Notes under the pieces: model-generated
Database searches by the model: none
Seen by the model: the letters and a program-made list of their open reading frames with translations, nothing else
Told to the model about the DNA's origin: nothing
Assembly: GCA_030272155.1 (NCBI GenBank)
Contig: CP126201.1
Coordinates: 5,159,753 to 5,223,752, forward strand
Direction of reading: 5' to 3'
DNA: 64,000 nt
Source of the DNA: Tetradesmus obliquus
Taxonomy: Eukaryota > Chlorophyta > Chlorophyceae > Sphaeropleales > Scenedesmaceae
Shown here: positions 47,137 through 57,822 of the stretch, piece after piece
How the letters are laid out: each line of letters starts with the position of its first letter
Position numbering within the stretch: the first letter of the stretch is position 1
Position numbers and translations under genes: made by a program

Positions 47137-50100
47137 AGGGGCTGGCTGCAGTGCGACGGCCAGCTCTTTCCCAGCCAGAAGGTGCACCATGCAGCGCTGC
47201 ACAAACCCCTTGAAAGCAGGGTCAGCAACCATCGCGTGCAGCATGATGCCACCAGGCGGCTGCTTGTTGAGCGCTGGCCTGCTGACTGCTCGCCAACTGC
47301 CAATTGCACAGTCGCTCTCACACACTACCAGCAGCTGAGCTTGGGCATCTGAAACAAACAACAGATGGGGCAGAAATGGCATGAGCTGTTGGCTCACGGG
47401 GCAACACAATCTGTTGGTGGGGCAACATCAACAATCAAACAGCAGCTAAAGCATGCGCCAAGCAAGTCTGTCATGGTGAGTACTGCCGGCATATCATTCC
47501 TCAGACCATACTGCTTACAAAGTACGGGCGCGTTCAGAAGCAATCTTCATTGCACAGTCAGTCAACAACCACCGCACCAGCAGTGTCAGCGCCCATGTGT
47601 GGGTGTGACGCACCTGGTGTGAGGGAAGGGACAGCAGCCTGCTGCGCCTTGAATGACACCTGGAGCAAGCCGGTAGATGACTCTGCTGCAGTCGCCACTT
47701 GCACCGCCAGCGACAGCCCATGTGCTCGTGGCAGCAGCCACTGCAGCACAGGGAGGTAGCCTTGGTCGGGGCAGGGGCAGCCCGCCATGGCCAGGTCCAC
47801 CTGATGCGGCGCAGGCAGGTTCAGTAGCACTCTGCTGGGCAAGCATCCCATGTACATGACGCTGCCCTGCAATACATGTTGGTTCAAAGTTTACAGAGCC
47901 ATGGCATATTAACAGGACCTGACAGCGCACTCTTCACAAGCATGCTCACCATAACATCTGCCACCTGGAAGCTTGCCCCAAGCCTGCCGCGCTCCACCAC
48001 AGCAGCGCTGATCAGGGCACCAAGGTCAGGGTGCTGGCTGATTGAGTGCGGGTCAGCGGTGGCTGCAGCTGGCAGCTGGTCCCGCATGGCCTCACAGCGC
48101 TGCTTCAGGCTTAACATCACATCAGCTGGCAGCTGCAGGCGTGGTGCGACACTGCTAGCTACAGCTGCAGTCTTGCGGCGCTTGCCGCGAGCAGCGCCGC
48201 GCACAGCTCCAGCTGCGGCGAGACCTGCCGGTGCTACTGATGCGAAGCCACTTGCCGCTGCTGGCGGTGCCGCCCCGGGTGCTGCTTCATCGCCCGCAGT
48301 TGGCTCGGCTGCTGCTGGTATTGCTGCTGCTGCTGGTACCGCTGCTGCTGCTGGTGCTGGTGTTGCCGCTGCTGCGGCGGCGGTGGCGCTGTCATGTGCG
48401 CCATCTGCTGCAGGGGCTGGTGCATGCGTTGCTGAAGGTGTGGCGCCATCTGCAGCAGCTGCTGCCCAGTCAAAACCGTCAAACGCATCATCTGCATGAC
48501 ATGGACCAATACAACATGCAGCAGGTGGAGAACAGAAACATGATGTTGGTTTTTGTGCACCAGGTCATGCAGACAACTGGTGAAAGCTGCTTTTGCTAGA
48601 ATGTTGTGCATGCATTCTGCGGCCATTAACCGCAACATGAACAACCATGCAGTGCTCCTATGCAACCAATCAACGCCCCATAAACAAACATGAAAATCTC
48701 ATCTGCGTCCATTGAACGCCACAGAATCAAACATACAGTGCTCATCTGAACCAATCAAACGCAACATCAACAAACATGCAGCCACGAGACCCTGGGATGA
48801 CTTACCGCCAACTGCTGCTGAGCGAGGCGTGCTGACAGCCTCTGCAGCTGCACCTGCTTTCCGCTTCTGACCCGCTGCGGCCTCTGCTAGATTTGACAGT
48901 GCTGCTGTTATGAAGGCTGCACAGGGCTGCAGCTTTACATAAGCACCCAGCTGGTCGCAGGGGTCAGCTGCTGCTGCCTGGCTGCTGAGCAGCTGCAGCT
49001 TCCTTGAGAAGTGCTGCAGCACCAGCAGTGCATCCTTCAGAGTCAGCTTCTTGGGCTGGCTCAGGACCACCTCCTTGGGCCACAGCAGCAGCTGCCTGGC
49101 CCCTGCACAGCTGCAGGCGCCGGTGTCCTTGAAGGTGCAGGCCTCATTCGCGCTGTGCACGCGGTAGTCGGTCCTTTGGAGCTCGCCTGCACCATACGAG
49201 CATACAGACAGGTGATAGTTACTTTGAGTATTTTGTAGGGGTGAATACGTTGCGCTGATGAAGCACACATGCTAGTACCTAACATGTAAACAGCAGCGCC
49301 TGTATGCATGATCAGTTACTACGTTTGGCTGTGTAGTCATGGCCACGATGGCAACACTGCTTTGCAGTACATAGCCTGCTGAGTAGTGCACACCTTCATG
49401 TGCTGCCACGGCCTTGACGTAGTTCACTAAGGCAGCCACTGCATTGGCCGCACGGATTGCGCGCTTGCCAGTGCCCAGCACGTCAACAATCGGCGGCTCA
49501 GGAGCACTGCCCCAGCCATGAATCTGGCGGCGCACTGTCCTTGGGGGCACCGGCAGCACAGCACCTGCTGCCGCCGCTGTAATCATCCTGACTGCAGCCG
49601 CCTGCAACGCTGCCAGGAACTCGTTTCCTGCCTGTACAAGCGCTGCATCGTGGTCGAAGAGGCCGCTACAGTGGTACGACACCCGGCTCAGCAGCTGATC
49701 ACCCTTCCTGGTCATGTTGGCGGTGGCGACAAAGCCGCTGTTGATGCACCCCTCTACTGGCCAGAGTTCGGAGTCTGCACCGTATGCCTGACGGAAATCA
49801 ATTGTGGTGTCACAGGCATGCTCTGCCATGAGCTTGCCGAGTGTAAACTCTTTTTTGTCCCTAGAGTTAAGGTAGGACTTGGTGTCACGTGTCTTCACTT
49901 CAGCTTCAGGTTCATGCTGCTGCTGCTGCTGCTGTTGCCGCCTCTGCTGCTGTTGTTGCTGTGGCTGCTCCTGCTGTTGCTGCTGCTGCTGCGGCGGCGG
50001 CTGGTGCAGAGGCTGCTGCTGCTGCTGCTGTTGCTGCTCCTGCTGTTGTGGTTGTTGCTGTGGTTGCTGCCCCTGTTGTTGCTGTTGCAAGGGATGCTGC

Positions 50101-50490
50101 TGCTGCTGCTGCTGCTGCTCCTGCTGGTGCTGCTGCTGTTGGTGCTGCTGCTGCTGCTGCTGTGGCTGCTGCTGCTGCTGCTGCAGTTGCGCAGTCCTGT
50201 GTTGACCAGTCCAATTGCCACACTGCTGCGTGACTTCTTGGTGCTGCTGCTGCTGCTGCTGCTGCTGTGGCATGGTGTTGCATGCAACCCAACCACCCGC
50301 AGAAGCTTCTGGAGGGTTGCTTGCAGCAGGGCCATCTGCAGCCGATGCCTCTTGGTGCTGCAGGCCTGCCATGTACTGAGCAGCACATGCATCTGCAGCA
50401 GCAGCCACAGCCTGTCCTGCTTGTAAGGCAGTGAAGGCAGCAGCTGCCTCAGCATGCAATGGTGCTTGCTGTAGGTGCTGCTGCTGCTGC

Positions 50491-50526
<36 letters not shown>

Positions 50527-50684
50527 ATATGGTGTATGCCAGCGCCGGCTGCAAATCGTGTACAGCCTGTTTCAGACTGCAGCTGCTGCCCTGAGGCACT
50601 GCAAGCGCCACTACCCATGGCAGGGGCAGTGCTAAGCTGTGCAGAATCAAGTGAACCTGGTGGGTGCTGGAGCGGCTGCAGCAT
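44639..50684 (-). CDS. large uncharacterised companion protein of the KDZ element
   Basis: Nine exons close in frame: 49394-50684, 48806-49186, 47950-48491, 47614-47866, 47050-47348, 46642-46816, 46272-46493, 45310-45975, 44639-45006 (TGA), about 1398 residues. The start is uncertain: the first ATG of the open frame is at 50684, but the frame is open ~90 nt further up and an upstream exon could exist. Exon 1 is mostly poly-Gln, then becomes globular (FTLGKLMAEHACDTTIDF, VRRQIHGWGSAPEPPIVD). Later parts include a Cys-containing segment (ACTFKDTGACSCAG), an Ala/Pro linker, a basic RGAARGKRRK likely nuclear signal, VDLAMAGCPCPDQGY, a second poly-Gln, and HCDAGILCFDCLKDEVNRL. The C-terminal third is Gln- and Ala-rich. 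No dioxygenase, helicase, protease or known DNA-binding motif is recognised. Its integrity inside the element suggests a role in transposition or host interaction, by inference. Confidence 0.75.
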
Positions 50685-51305
50685 CTGCTGCTGAAGGTGG
50701 TGCTGCACTGCAGTTGCCTGTCCTTGTGTAACCGGGGGCAAAGACTGTTCCTGTTGCCCTATGCTGGCTGACCTCCATGACTACAGAACCTGGCGGCACA
50801 TCAACCAACTAGAAAAGATAACTGTTAATGGAAAGCGGGATCGCTGAGCATACTGCTGACCGCGAGATCACAGCCACGGTAGGTTGATTGGGGGAAACGG
50901 AGCAGCTGTCAGCTTTTCGTGCATCCATACATGCAAAGCAGTAGCCGCATCTCCCACTAAGGTTAAGCGTGCATGCCAAAGGATCGTAGGCCGTGATGGG
51001 ATGCAGGTTGGGTGACACCAAACACCTTCAAACCAAAAGCCTGTCATACCCCTGCAGCTTTCTCTCTCTCGCAGCTTGAGAATAGCAAAAATACTATATA
51101 TGGAATACTAGGATGCAGTTTAGATCAATCGGTGAACCTGTTTCACTGCAGTCAACCACCCAGACCTATCACTAATATCAGTGCGTAATAGGGGGGGCTT
51201 TTGATCCTCAAGAACTCCAAATGAGAGAGTTAAGATGTCATTGAAGTCGCTAAAAGCCGCAGTCATGGTCGTTGGCGTAAAGTAGAACACAGCATCAGTT
51301 TCAGG
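50685..51305. other. right subterminal region of the KDZ element
   Basis: Likely promoter and 5' region of the companion gene, transcribed leftward. It contains a pyrimidine-rich TTTCTCTCTCTCGCAG stretch near 51060-51075 and AT-rich ACTATATATGG near 51093. No copy of the AGAACG...CGTTCT palindrome seen near the left gene was found here. Confidence 0.4.
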
Positions 51306-51365
51306 GGGGCGTTCTACGGTAGAACACCCCCTCCTGAGGAGGTGCGTTCTATCACACCATATCTC
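51306..51365 (-). repeat. right terminal inverted repeat, 60 bp
   Basis: Perfect reverse complement of 34134-34193, ending ...CCATATCTC at the element border. Confidence 0.95.
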
Positions 51366-51373
51366 TGCTGCCC
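51366..51373. other. 8-bp target-site duplication, right copy
   Basis: TGCTGCCC, identical to 34126-34133. Confidence 0.9.
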
Positions 51374-51406
51374 TGATATGTGCCAGTGCAGCTGTGGCAT
51401 GCATCC

Positions 51407-53513
51407 TCACTCCTGGTTCTCAGCAGCTGCTTCCGGCACAGGTGGTGTCCAGCTGATGAGCTCGCAAGGGTCACTGTCGGGGTGCTGCCCCAGCCAGCGC
51501 TGCCCGCGCTGCACCCGCAGCACCCTGCACAACAGAAGACACAAGTCGGCCCACAACCGCGTAATTCGTCCTGGTGCCATAGCAGGAGATGGTTCTGAGC
51601 AACTCACACAAGCCGAGGCTTGTGCATGCATATCTTTGTTGAGCAGCAAAGTTTTCTGTTCCAACAAGCTTGCCCAGCAGTGTCCATCCCTGCAGTTCAT
51701 CTAGGGCACTGCTGCTGACACCATGCGAATGTGCAGCACACATGCTGTTGTCAAAAGCTGGCCCTCGCAGCTGTACATAACAGAGACCAAGCTATGTTGC
51801 GTACAAATATCAACAGGGAGCTAGAAGACCACGCGCATCAGTTGTGTGTGTCTGTGGCCCATGCACTGCCTGCCGCGCACCAGTCTGGGTCTGCCGCCAG
51901 CAGCTGCTCAGCGTCCCTGCCCGGCAGCAGCCGCCGGATGTCTGCCAGCACCTCTTCAACACATGGCGTCACCAGCAGCAGCGGCTGGGCCTCAACAAGC
52001 CTGCAGCCGCGGCAGGCGGAACGTGGCGAGTGCGGTGTCAACATCTGCGGTGGTGGTGGCTGTGCAACAGCCTATGCCGCGTGCACTGCGCGGACAGCTA
52101 AACCTAAACCTTTTATTTGGAGCACTGCTGGTGGTGGTGCTGCACTACAAGCAGCCCATAACCTACAAGCAGTACCCTGGCATTCCAACCATAGGGCACA
52201 GCAGCTGCCTCATACGTGCACTGTGCTGCCGTGGATAGACCTCGCATTAGTTATGCCCCATCACCAGCGCAGCCCACCCCTGCTGCCTTTGTGACTCACT
52301 TGTCTACCCGCTCCACATGCAGCAGCTGCTGCAGCGCCTCCACTGCTTGTTGCACCTCGCTGCTGTCCTGCAGCAGCAGCTGCGGCCGCTCCGCCACCAC
52401 CCTGCTGACGTTGGCAGCTGGCAGCAGCTCCCTCAGCGCCAGCAGGCGGCTGCTGGTCACCGCCAGGTCAGCGGTGAGGCCCGCCAGCAGCGCAGGCTTC
52501 AGCTTGAATATGTTGCCGGCTGCAGCAACACGCAGCAGCAGCAGGGCAGGGTTAGGATAAGTTTTATCAAATTTTTGGCCGCTAGCTGCTGTGGCTGCTT
52601 TGCTACCAAACACAGCAGCGAGACTCTAAACAGGTGCACAATGATGTCAAAGAGGCAACTCTTGCATTTGCTTTGGCAAGATGCAGCAGGGCAGCTGATG
52701 TTAACAGCAAGCAGGTGCAGCAGATAGCTGGCAGTGCCAGCTTCCTGAAACTGCAGGAAACCCTGCTGCTGCTGCTGCTGCTACTGCTGGAGTTGATTAT
52801 GATGAACGTGTGTATGCCACAGTGCTGCTGCAGCAGCTGGTCGCCTTGAGCTGCTGTGCCGCTGCCAGGGTGCAGGGCGCTGGCGCACCCAGGTCTGGCA
52901 GCAGCAGCATGAGCGCCTCCAGCCGCTGCTCCATGTCAGCCATGGGGATGGCCAGCTGCTGCGCTGCAACCAGCGCCACCAGCCGGCACTGCGCGCAGGT
53001 TCAGCAGCCAAGACAGCAGGGCGAACAGCTGGTACAGACCATCACTACCTTTTGCTGGTATAAGTTGATACACAGCCTCTCTGCTGTGCTTTTTCTAATG
53101 TAGCTGCCCTTCCTTGCCTTGTGAAGCAGCGATGCAAGAGACATGGCCAACCACTGCCTGCGTCACCTGGCTGTCCAGCACCTGCCATGTCCCCTGCTTG
53201 GCCAAGGGCCTGCCTGTCTGCGCTGATGTGGAGTGTGGCTCACCTTGTTGGCGTCGCTCCACTCGGTGTCCCGCTCCCTGAGGTCAAAGGTCAGGCTCCA
53301 CGGCGCCTCAGGGCGGGCGCACCCACTTGCTGCTGCTGGAGCTGCTGGCAGCATCACCAGCCGCTGCAGCTGCTGCGGGGTGACGCAGCTGCTGCATGCA
53401 AGCACGCCACCGTGATCGGGGTCCGTTGGCTGCTGATGCTGCTGCTGCTGCTGGTGGTGGTGCTTGCTGGGCAACGTGCCGAGGGTGTTGCTGCAGCTGG
53501 GGCCCAGCAGCAC
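51407..53513 (-). CDS. mTERF-like protein
   Basis: Exons that join in frame: ...-53244, 52889-52988, 52300-52519, 51881-52000, and a last exon 51407-51524 with its stop at 51407-51409; the link between the last two is unresolved, as is the first exon (open frame to ~53513 without a clear ATG). The recognisable part is repeats of the mTERF type: LLALRELLPAANVSRVVAER followed by PQLLL, LADIRRLLPGRDAEQLL, and alpha-helical pairs between them. mTERF proteins bind DNA or RNA in chloroplasts and mitochondria and affect transcription, splicing or translation; organelle targeting cannot be judged without the N-terminus. The KDZ element inserted 33 bp beyond the stop, so its 3' untranslated region was probably altered. 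Confidence 0.65.
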
Positions 53514-53899
53514 AGCACTGCCTGCCGTGCATCACCATGGCTCGACGCCCCAAGGCTCACTGCTGCTGGCTTCTTAGGTGTGGTGCCCTATAACTGCTGC
53601 AGTTTCACACTACCAGTGTCAAGTGCGACTCAAAACGCTGCTACATAAGCCTGTGACGCTCTATTCTACTGCAAGCAGTGAACGCAAGCTTCAGGGTTGT
53701 TTGAGTAGCGGGTGATAATGTCGCTTGATAGCATCGTCAACGAGGATCTCTGTATCGTAGAACTGCAAGCCATGGCTTCAACGCAGGGACCACGGCACAC
53801 GTAACTCCCGCAAGCCCTGGAGTGACACATGGGACGCGCATCGGTGTTTGCGTCGCAAATTTTGGAATTGCTTGGAAAGTGCGTATCAACGTTAATGCA

Positions 53900-56430
53900 A
53901 TGGACGTCACACTCAAACCATCGCTTGCTGGCAGCAGCTGCAGGGTGCCACCAGCTGTGGTGACTTTGCACCACAGGCAGCCAGCACCCAGTTCGCGCAA
54001 TGTGTCAGTTAGTTTGAAACTAAAACATTCACATCAACTACAGAGCCACGGGTTAGTGCTGCGGTATGCTGGCAGCAGGCACAGCTTGGCTGTGGTGGCA
54101 GCAGCTGCAGCAGCAGGCGGTGCTGGCAGCCCAGATGGCCGGCTGCCAGTCAAGCAGCAGCTGCTGGGCTTCATCCAGGCCCACTACCTGCCTCTAGCGC
54201 TGCTGACTGCTCTGCTGCTGGGTGCCACGTTCCCTGGCCTGGGAGTGGCCGCGGCAGGGCTGCAGATACCCACGTTCACCACCTTTGGCATTTTTGTGGT
54301 GCAGGTGGGCAGCGGCAGCTGCTGTTTTTTTGTCAGCAGTGTAGATTGACTGCACTCAGCAGTTCAAATCTGCAACACGGGTGAAGACGCAGCAGCCTGT
54401 AGGCCACCATAAACACCTTCATGCCCACTGCTGGTGCTGCTTCTGCCTTCATGCTGCAGGGTTTGCAATTGCGTAGGAAGGAGGCTGCAGCAGCACTGTC
54501 AGCCAGAGGTAACAGATGATGCCGTAGTTCATTTTAAAGCTGCAGCAGCAGTACATGCTGCTCGTTTGTGGGCAGTGGTTTTGTCACAGGGATATTTGCG
54601 CTTGGCTGCCCCACGCTTGACTGCTGGCAGTTGCTTTGCATCTCCTGTTGCTCCGGCTGCTGCTGCACACTGCTTGCTTGCTTTCCCTGCCATCTGTGGT
54701 GCTGCTGCAGGTGCCATTGTGTATGGCCTGGCCTCCATACTGCTGCTGACGCCGCTGCTGGGGCTGGCAGCAGTGCAGCTGCCTCTGCAGCCACCTGCTC
54801 TGGCGGTGGGCCTAGGCGTGTTCTGCTGCATGCCCACAGCACTGTCCAGCGGCGTCACCTTCACCCAGGTACCTTGTCCTTGTTGGGTGCTCTGAGTTTT
54901 TATGACACGGTGGCGACCCTGCAGCAATGCCTGGATGCACCAGCAGACTTGGTTTCACAGCTGCACAGGAGCTGCAGACACACAGCAGCTGCTGCCAGTG
55001 TCAGACACCGCTGTGCGCTGGTTGCCGTTCCTGCAATGCTCACATTAATGCTAATCATCTGGAGTGCCGCATGTTATGGGCTTGTTGTTATTGCCGCTGA
55101 CCTTGCTTTGCCTACCGCTGTGCCTGGGTGCAGCAACTGGGCGGCAATGTGTCGCTGGCGCTGCTGCTCACGGTCACCTCCAACATCTTGGGCATCTTCA
55201 CCATGCCCTTCCTGCTGCCACACATACTGGCAGCAGCACCCATCGCTGCAGGCAGCGGCGCAGCAGCAGCAGGGCCGGTGCTAGAGCCGCTGCCGCTGCT
55301 GGTGCAGCTGGTGCAGACCATCCTGCTGCCCACGCTGCTGGGCGCAGCCATACGTGGCTTCGTGCCTGGTGGGTGCCTGGGCCTTGCAGCACAGTGTGAC
55401 ACCTTGCAGCCACTGATCACAACGTATGCTGCTGTAAAGCGTGCATTGCCTGGCAACCTTTTGATCTTGCTGCCCTCAACTGCAACCGCTTTTCTTTCAA
55501 CATACCCTCATGAGTTGTGGTCTGCCCGCCTGCGCTGTGCTGGTGCATGCAGGTGCGGCGGCTTTCATAGATGCTCGTCGCAAGCTGATGTCGTACGTAT
55601 CAGCGGCGCTGCTGGCACTGGTGCCCTGGATGCAGGTGAGTGTGCAGCCAGCAGCAGCATGAAGGTGCACAGAGTGCTTGATCACAGCTTGCAAGTCCAG
55701 GTGTCAATGTGATGCCTTGGCACGTGTGCGTGGTGAGTGCATTCAACCATAAACGCAAGCTACAGAGCAGCACACATTGACCACTGCAGGTGCACACCAA
55801 CGATGCCTGCTTCATCCATGATTGTCTGCTTATTACTGCCGTGCAGATCAGCAAGACAGCCAGCCAGCAGGTCGCGCTGGATGTGCTGGGCATACTGGGT
55901 GCAGCAGCAGCAGGCGTGGCCATCCACGCAGCCTTCCTGGCCGCAAACTTCACAGCCTGCAGGTGCGGATGCCGCGCGCTGCCAGTCAGCACACACGGTC
56001 GCAGATACTACTGCAGCACTGCTGGCCTGCAGCAGTTTGCCAGCTGCAGCCGACTTGACCATGTGCTGACGCTGCTTTATGGCCGACTGCAGCAAGCATG
56101 CTGCAGCAAGGGCATTGCCAAGTCACTGACACCCTCCCTGATGACGCCACCCTGCCGTGCAGGCTGCTGCGACTGGGTGGTGAGGGCGCTGCTGGCCGTG
56201 ATGTGCGGCGCGCCGTGCTGCTGGTGTCGTCTGTGAAGACGCTGCCCGTGGCTGTCACGGTGTGCAGCAAGCTGGCGCCTGTGCTGGGTGATGCCATGGT
56301 GGGCACTGCAGTAGTGCCGTGTGTGCTGGCACACCTTGCACAGATCATATTCGACTCCATCATGGTGTCACGCTGGATGGCAGCAGACAAACTTGCAGCA
56401 GGCGACGATGCACAGGGAGCTGGCCGCTGA
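53900..56430 (+). CDS. BASS4-like (SBF family) transporter, probably plastid envelope
   Basis: Seven exons close in frame to 437 residues: 53900-54304, 54460-54508, 54711-54868, 55134-55368, 55553-55635, 55847-55962, 56163-56430 (TGA). The start at 53900 opens a Ser/Arg/His-rich, acid-poor leader (MDVTLKPSLAGSSCRV) of plastid transit type; an earlier in-frame GTG is not a start. Around ten hydrophobic segments follow, with family landmarks YGLASILLLTPLLG, FCCMPTALSSGVTFTQ, LGGNVSLALLLTVTSNILG and SVKTLPVAVTV. This is the layout of the SBF-like branch that includes SLC10A7 and plant BASS4. BASS relatives move organic anions with sodium; the substrate of BASS4-type members is not settled. Confidence 0.85.
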
Positions 56431-56950
56431 TGCAGGGCTGGCTGCGGCTCTGTGACAGCCTTCTTGTGTTGGTTGCAGTCTGACACCAACCTGCATGGCG
56501 GTTTGGGCAGCAGTGCGTCAGGCCTGCTCAATATCGCCATATGAGCTTTTACAGGCTCACTCTCCTTGCCGGTGCAGTGACTGCATTCAATGGCATGCGG
56601 GTATGGTGTAAGGGCTGTCATCATGTTAAGCTGGCTGCAGAAGTCCTCATGCAAGCTTGCATTTGTATGGGCGCGATGGATGCCCGTTGTTAATATGTAT
56701 GGAGACGTCTTTGTCTGTCGTGTGCGCCATATGTGAGCTGATTGCAGGCACGCTTGTACTGTGCTTTCCAGTACGCTGCATTTGAGTGAGGCACCTTCTC
56801 GCAGCCTTTCCAGACCGATCAAACCTTTAAAAGTGCTGTTCAACACATCAACGATGATGCACGCAAGGAATAATGCAGCTGCTTGGTGATTTTGCGCAAG
56901 ACAGCGATAAGGCGTCGAAAAGGCTTGCTTGCTCCAAGATTTACCACAAC
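56431..56950. other. intergenic between transporter and sulfatase genes
   Basis: 3' flank of the transporter and promoter of the sulfatase, both on the plus strand. No gene and no clear regulatory motif is seen. Confidence 0.45.
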
Positions 56951-57685
56951 ATGAACGAAGTCACGTTGTACTGGGTTCTACTCGTCCTGCTATCGTCTAC
57001 AGCAGGTGAGCATGCCCAAATGGGCGCGACCGTTTCCGCGCCACTTTGTTCTGGTGCAGCAGCGTCGCCTACGTAAGGTAGCAGTTTTCACCACATTTAG
57101 ATCATGAATTTGTATATTGTAGTAATCTGGGCGAGTGAAGCCGCATCGGCTTCAGCATCGTCATCATCATCAGCAGCACCACTGCCAGCAGCAACAGCGC
57201 ACTCTGTTTTTACTTCTTGGGGTCATCGGCAACAGATGCTGACTTCTGGCCGCTGAATATCTTCAAGTATGACAATCGGTGCAGCTGTCGCTCTAGCCCT
57301 GTGCCGCGTATCTTGCTGCTTTCTCTGCTGTCTGCAGTGAATGCACGTGCCTTGCGCCCTGCTACCAGTGAGCAGCAGCCCAGGCCAAACTTCATCGTCA
57401 TCGTCACTGATGACCAGGGCTGGGACGACATTGGCCTGCATAACCCGGACTATGTGAAGACACCCAACATTGACAGGTTAGCAGCACAATTGCTGACAGA
57501 CGCACGAACAAGGACACCCAGTGTTGTTCACTGCAATGGCAGGGCATAACAACAGTAGCAGCAGCAACAACAGCAAAAATAGAAGCAGCAGCAGCAGCAC
57601 TAGCAGTAGCAGCAGCACTTACAGTAGCAGCAGCCGCCGCCGCCGCCGCAGCAGCAACAGCAGCAGCAGCAGCAGCAGCGACAAC

Positions 57686-57733
<48 letters not shown>

Positions 57734-57786
57734 ACAGCGACAGCGAAGCACCAGCAGCACCAGCATCATTGCCATAAGCAGCAAAT

Positions 57787-57822
<36 letters not shown>

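Larger units (their letters stand above)
34134..51365. mobile_element. complete 17.2-kb KDZ-type DNA transposon
   Basis: The element is 17,232 bp long, bounded by 60-bp perfect terminal inverted repeats and flanked by a perfect 8-bp target-site duplication. It carries two convergent genes, both intact by hand splicing: a KDZ transposase-Ulp1 protease (34445-41147, +) and a large protein of unknown function (44639-50684, -). Between their 3' ends lie related GC-rich repeats in opposite orientation. KDZ (Kyakuja-Dileera-Zisupton) is a eukaryotic cut-and-paste superfamily; 8-bp duplications have been reported for its Zisupton group. Perfect ends and open frames point to recent insertion. It inserted 33 bp beyond the stop codon of an mTERF-like gene. 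Confidence 0.92.

Noticed and set aside
49879..50426. Poly-Cys and poly-Leu frames on the plus strand opposite the poly-Gln region
   Set aside because: They are antisense to CAG repeats of the companion gene, whose minus-strand frame joins eight further exons.
44639..50684. Companion protein as a TET/JBP dioxygenase, which accompanies KDZ elements in some fungi
   Set aside because: No H-x-D plus distal His/Arg arrangement of that family is visible in any exon.
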